NCBI RefSeq assembly: GCF_051020975.1
Contig: NW_027478166.1
Location: forward strand, 1,117,501 to 1,181,500
Reading direction: 5' to 3'
DNA from: Osmia lignaria lignaria
Lineage: Eukaryota; Arthropoda; Insecta; Hymenoptera; Megachilidae
DNA: 64,000 nucleotides
The notes under the pieces are model-generated. The model made no database searches. It saw only the letters and a program-made list of their open reading frames with translations, and had not been told where the DNA came from. Of the stretch, positions 60,393-64,000 are shown piece by piece. Each line of letters starts with the position of its first letter. Position 1 is the stretch's first letter. The position numbers and the translations under genes are program-made.

Positions 60393-62646
60393 GATCAGAT
60401 GCGTAGTTCTCGAGATATATCAAGATATTTAAAAGTTCCGAAGCCGCACCAACATAATAGAGATACAGAAACACCGTGGCCCCTTTCTTTGAGATAACTC
60501 TGCACTGTTGCGAGCTGTAAATGCCACTTCCAGCTTAGCTGTGGAGAAGAAGAATAACAAGAAGAAGAAATATCTCGAAATATGTCCGTCAGGCCCCTGC
60601 CCTTGAGATATATCTGCAAATATCTCGGAAACGAAGCGAGCTATGGCAAAATGTTAAGAGACCTTTTTTGTAGAGAATTATGTTTCCTACAATTTAGGTT
60701 CTATGATATTTTTTGATCAGAAGCGTAGTTTTCGAGATGTATCGAGATATTTAAAAGTTCCGAAGCCGCACCAACATAATAGAGATACAGAAACACCGTG
60801 GCCCCTTTCTTTGAGATAACTCTGCACTAGTGCGAGCCGCAAATGCCACTTCCAGCTTAGCTGTGCAGAAGAAGAACAACAAGAAGAAGAAATATCTCGA
60901 AATATGTCCGTCAGGCCCCTTCCCTTGAGATATATCTGCAAATATCTCGGAAACGAAGCGAGCTATGGCAAAATGTTAAGAGACCTTTTTTGTAGAGAAT
61001 TCTGTTTCCTACAATTTATGTTCTATGATATTTTTTGATCAGAAGCGTAGTTTTCGAGATATATCGAGATATTTAAAAGTTCCGAAGCCGCACCAACATA
61101 ATAGGGATACAGAAACACCGTGGCCCCTTTCTTTGAGATAACTCTGCACTAGTGCGAGCCGCAAATGCCACTTCCAGCTTAGCTGTGCAGGAGAAGAACA
61201 ACAAGAAGAGGAAATATCTCGAAATATGTCCGTCAGGCCCCTTCCCTTGAGATAAATCTGCAAATATCTCGGAAACGAAGAGAGCTATGGCAAAATGTTA
61301 AGAGACCTATTTTGTAGAGAATTAAGTTTCCTACAATTTATGTTCTATGATAGTTTTTGATCAGAAGCGTAGTTTTCGAGATATATCGAGATATTTAAAA
61401 GTTCCGAAGCCGCACCAACATAATAGGGATACAGAAACACCGTGGCCCCTTTCTTTGAGATAACTCTGCACTAGTGCGAGCCGCAAATGCCACTTCCAGC
61501 TTAGCTGTGCAGAAGAAGAACAACAAGAAGAAGAAATATCTCGAAATATGTCCGTCAGGCCCCTTCCCTTGAGATATATCTGCAAATATCTCGGAAACGA
61601 AGCGAGCTATGGCAAAATGTTAAGAGACCTTTTTTGTAGAGAATTATGTTTCCTACAATTTATGTTCTAGGATATTTTTTGATCAGAAGCGTAGTTTTCG
61701 AGATATATCGAGATATTTAAAAGTTCCGAAGCCGCACCAACATAATAGAGATACAGAAACACCGTGGCCCCTTTCTTTGAGATAACTCTGCACTATTGCG
61801 AGCTGCAAATGCCACTTCCAGCTTAGCTGTGCAGAGGAAGAACAACAAGAAGAAGAAATATCTCGAAATATGTCCGTCAGGCCAGTTCCTTTGAGCTGAA
61901 TCTGCAAATATCTCGGAAACGAAGCGAGCTATGGCAAAATGTTAAGAGACGTTGTTTATAGAGAATTATGTTTCCTACAATTTATGTTCTATGATATTTT
62001 TTGATCAGAAGCGTAGTTTTCGAGATATATCGAGATATTTAAAAGTTCCGAAGCCGCACCAACATAATAGGGATACAGAAACACCGTGGCCCCTTTCGTT
62101 GAGATAACTCTGCACTAGTGCGAGCCGCAAATGCCACTTCCAGCTTAGCTGTGCAGAAGAAGAACAACAAGAAGAAGAAATATCTCGAAATATGTCCGTC
62201 AGGCCCCTTCCCTTGAGATATATCTGCAAATATCTCGGAAACGAAGCGAGCTATGGCAAAATGTTAAGAGACCTTTTTTGTAGAGAATTATGTTTCCTAC
62301 AATTTATGTTCTATGATATTTTTTGATCAGAAGCGTAGTTTTCGAGATATATCGAGATATTTAAAAGTTCCGAAGCCGCACCAACATAATAGAGATACAG
62401 AAACACCGTGGCCCCTTTCTTTGAGATAACTCTGCACTAGTGCGAGCCGCAAATGCCACTTCCAGCTTAGCTGTGCAGAGGAAGAACAACAAGAAGAAGA
62501 AATATCTCGAAATATGTCGGTCAGGCCCCTTCCCTTGAGATAAATCTGCAAATATCTCGGAAACGAAGCGAGCTATGGCAAAATGTTAAGAGATCTTTTT
62601 TGTAGAGAATTAAGTTTCCTACTTTTTATGTTCTATGATATTTTTT
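60393..62646 (+). repeat. 7-monomer block (2254 bp), rearranged copy 2
   Basis: Monomers 188-194 begin as copy 1 does (GAAGAATAAC, GATGTATCGAG), but one extra monomer (190, 61037-61358) precedes the ATAGTTTTTGATC junction, so the Q monomer is at position 5 and not position 4. Monomer 182 in copy 1 has the left of 189 and the right of 190 and may be a fusion. Confidence 0.8.
61681..62646 (+). repeat. 3-monomer duplication (966 bp), copy 1
   Basis: Monomers 192-194: Q variant with GCAGAGGAAG and GTTGTTTATAG, B with CATAGGGATAC, B with GCAGAGGAAG. Repeated at 62647-63612. The B monomer has the private TTTCGTTGAG at 62096. Confidence 0.82.
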
Positions 62647-63934
62647 GATCAGATGCGTAGTTCTCGAGATATATCAAGATATTTAAAAGTTCCGAAGCCG
62701 CACCAACATAATAGAGATACAGAAACACCGTGGCCCCTTTCTTTGAGATAACTCTGCACTATTGCGAGCTGCAAATGCCACTTCCAGCTTAGCTGTGCAG
62801 AGGAAGAACAACAAGAAGAAGAAATATCTCGAAATATGTCCGTCAGGCCAGTTCCTTTGAGCTGAATCTGCAAATATCTCGGAAACGAAGCGAGCTATGG
62901 CAAAATGTTAAGAGACGTTGTTTATAGAGAATTATGTTTCCTACAATTTATGTTCTATGATATTTTTTGATCAGAAGCGTAGTTTTCGAGATATATCGAG
63001 ATATTTAAAAGTTCCGAAGCCGCACCAACATAATAGGGATACAGAAACACCGTGGCCCCTTTCTTTGAGATAACTCTGCACTAGTGCGAGCCGCAAATGC
63101 CACTTCCAGCTTAGCTGTGCAGAAGAAGAACAACAAGAAGAAGAAATATCTCGAAATATGTCCGTCAGGCCCCTTCCCTTGAGATATATCTGCAAATATC
63201 TCGGAAACGAAGCGAGCTATGGCAAAATGTTAAGAGACCTTTTTTGTAGAGAATTATGTTTCCTACAATTTATGTTCTAGGATATTTTTTGATCAGAAGC
63301 GTAGTTTTCGAGATATATCGAGATATTTAAAAGTTCCGAAGCCGCACCAACATAATAGAGATACAGAAACACCGTGGCCCCTTTCTTTGAGATAACTCTG
63401 CACTAGTGCGAGCCGCAAATGCCACTTCCAGCTTAGCTGTGCAGAGGAAGAACAACAAGAAGAAGAAATATCTCGAAATATGTCCGTCAGGCCCCTTCCC
63501 TTGAGATAAATCTGCAAATATCTCGGAAACGAAGCGAGCTATGGCAAAATGTTAAGAGACCTTTTTTGTAGAGAATTAAGTTTCCTACTTTTTATGTTCT
63601 ATGATATTTTTTGATCAGATGCGTAGTTCTCGAGATATATCAAGATATTTAAAAGTTCCGAAGCCGCACCAACATAATAGAGATACAGAAACACCGTGGC
63701 CCCTTTCTTTGAGATAACTCTGCACTAGTGCGAGCCGCAAATGCCACTTCCAGCTTAGCTGTGCAGAAGAAGAACAACAAGAAGAAGAAATATCTCGAAA
63801 TATGTCCGTCAGGCCCCTTCCCTTGAGATATATCTGCAAATATCTCGGAAACGAAGCGAGCTATGGCAAAATGTTAAGAGACCTTTTTTGTAGAGAATTA
63901 TGTTTCCTACAATTTATGTTCTAGGATATTTTTT
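62647..63934 (+). repeat. 3-monomer duplication, copy 2, plus monomer 198
   Basis: Monomers 195-197 repeat 61681-62646, now with an A head on the Q monomer and a TTCTAGGATATT junction after the second. Monomer 198 (63613-63934) is A-type with R middle and ends with another TTCTAGGATATT junction, followed by the right-edge partial monomer. Confidence 0.85.
62969..63290 (+). repeat. Representative B-type monomer
   Basis: B-type is defined by GAAGCG, TTTTCGAGATATATCGAG (no CTCGAG site) and usually a preceding tail ATGTTTCCTACAATTT. It often carries the middle variant with GCACTAGTGC and GAGCCGC. The B head creates a direct repeat of CGAGATAT and a perfect reverse copy of the box AAATATCTCG. B-type monomers dominate 53.3-64 kb and are interspersed with A-type elsewhere. 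Confidence 0.9.
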
Positions 63935-64000
63935 GATCAGAAGCGTAGTTTTCGAGATATATCGAGATATTTAAAAGTTCCGAAGCCGCACCAACATAAT
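63935..64000 (+). repeat. Partial monomer at right edge (monomer 199)
   Basis: The first 66 bases of a B-type monomer (GAAGCG, TTTTCGAG, ATATCGAG) end inside the CACCAACATAAT segment. The junction just before it carries TTCTAGGATATT, a variant shared with the junctions before 59105, 61681 and 63291. The array continues past the window. Confidence 0.95.

Larger units (their letters stand above)
1..64000 (+). repeat. 322-bp satellite DNA array filling the window
   Basis: The landmark TGATCA followed by GATGCG or GAAGCG recurs every 322 bp from 269 to the right edge, always in the same orientation. From monomer 1 (start 271) to monomer 198 (start 63613) the distance is 63342 bp. This equals 197 x 322 minus 92, and the deficit is accounted for by six 15-bp deletions, nine 1-bp deletions, one 2-bp deletion and nine 1-bp insertions. 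No foreign sequence interrupts the array. Monomers differ from one another at a few to a few tens of sites, and the same variants recur together in blocks, which shows higher-order organisation. Base composition is about 39% GC. The role is presumably structural heterochromatin; that is inferred from the class of sequence and not shown here. Confidence 0.99.

Noticed and set aside
273..63839. Repeated 60-84 codon antisense ORFs as a gene family
   Set aside because: They follow from the repeat unit, recur every 322 bp and have no recognisable domain, signal peptide or regulatory context. Whole monomer classes break the frame.
1..64000. CRISPR array
   Set aside because: The unit is 322 bp with no short repeat and unique-spacer structure. 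Adjacent units are nearly identical along their whole length, and no cas genes are present.
1..64000. Tandem rDNA, 5S, tRNA, snRNA or histone cluster
   Set aside because: I see no conserved rRNA or tRNA core motifs, no A-box and B-box pair and no histone-like reading frame in the consensus.
1..64000. Assignment to a known named satellite family or species
   Set aside because: I do not recognise the consensus. Length and composition are compatible with many insect satellites, so any name would be a guess.
1..64000. Transposon or retroelement at block boundaries
   Set aside because: Start-to-start distances leave no unexplained bases, and no target-site duplications, terminal repeats or transposase-like frames are visible.

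Overview
The whole 64 kb window is one uninterrupted tandem satellite array. A monomer of 322 bp (about 39% GC) repeats head to tail, always in the same orientation. There are 198 complete monomers (monomer 1 starts at 271, monomer 198 ends at 63934), plus a 270-base partial copy at the left edge and a 66-base partial copy at the right edge, so the array continues beyond both ends. I find no gene, RNA gene, transposon, CRISPR array or unique sequence. The start-to-start distances are fully explained by 322-bp steps with nine +1, nine -1, one -2 and six -15 changes, which leaves no room for an inserted element. Short ORFs occur once per monomer because the monomer happens to be open in one antisense frame. 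I treat them as non-coding.

Organism: this is eukaryotic heterochromatin-type DNA (pericentromeric, centromeric or subtelomeric). CpG is not depleted (11 CpG in monomer 1, close to the number expected from its base composition), which argues against a heavily CpG-methylated vertebrate genome and fits an invertebrate such as an insect. I do not recognise the satellite family and cannot name a species.

Monomer types: three subfamilies differ at linked sites spanning the monomer junction. A-type has GATGCG followed by CTCGAG. B-type has GAAGCG followed by TTTTCGAG. C-type has GATAGATC and an extra A in CCAAACAT. Secondary variants in the middle and 3' third are shuffled between them, giving a mosaic.

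Layout: (1) 1-25714 is a mosaic of A, B and C monomers with nested block duplications, including a segment at 0.3-9.9 kb that recurs with gaps at 16.4-25.7 kb. (2) 25715-43004 is built on a 10-monomer, 3204-bp higher-order repeat with a diagnostic 15-bp deletion monomer; copies start at 27002, 30206 (truncated), 31786 and 34990, followed by a 4-mer duplication and a scrambled zone. (3) 43005-52342 holds a 13-monomer block (4186 bp) followed by a related 10-monomer block (3220 bp). (4) 52343-64000 holds 4-mer, roughly 7-mer and 3-mer duplications rich in B-type monomers.

The most informative content is a set of fusion monomers whose left part matches one neighbour type and right part matches the next. 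These read as products of in-register unequal exchange and account for higher-order blocks that differ by exactly one monomer.
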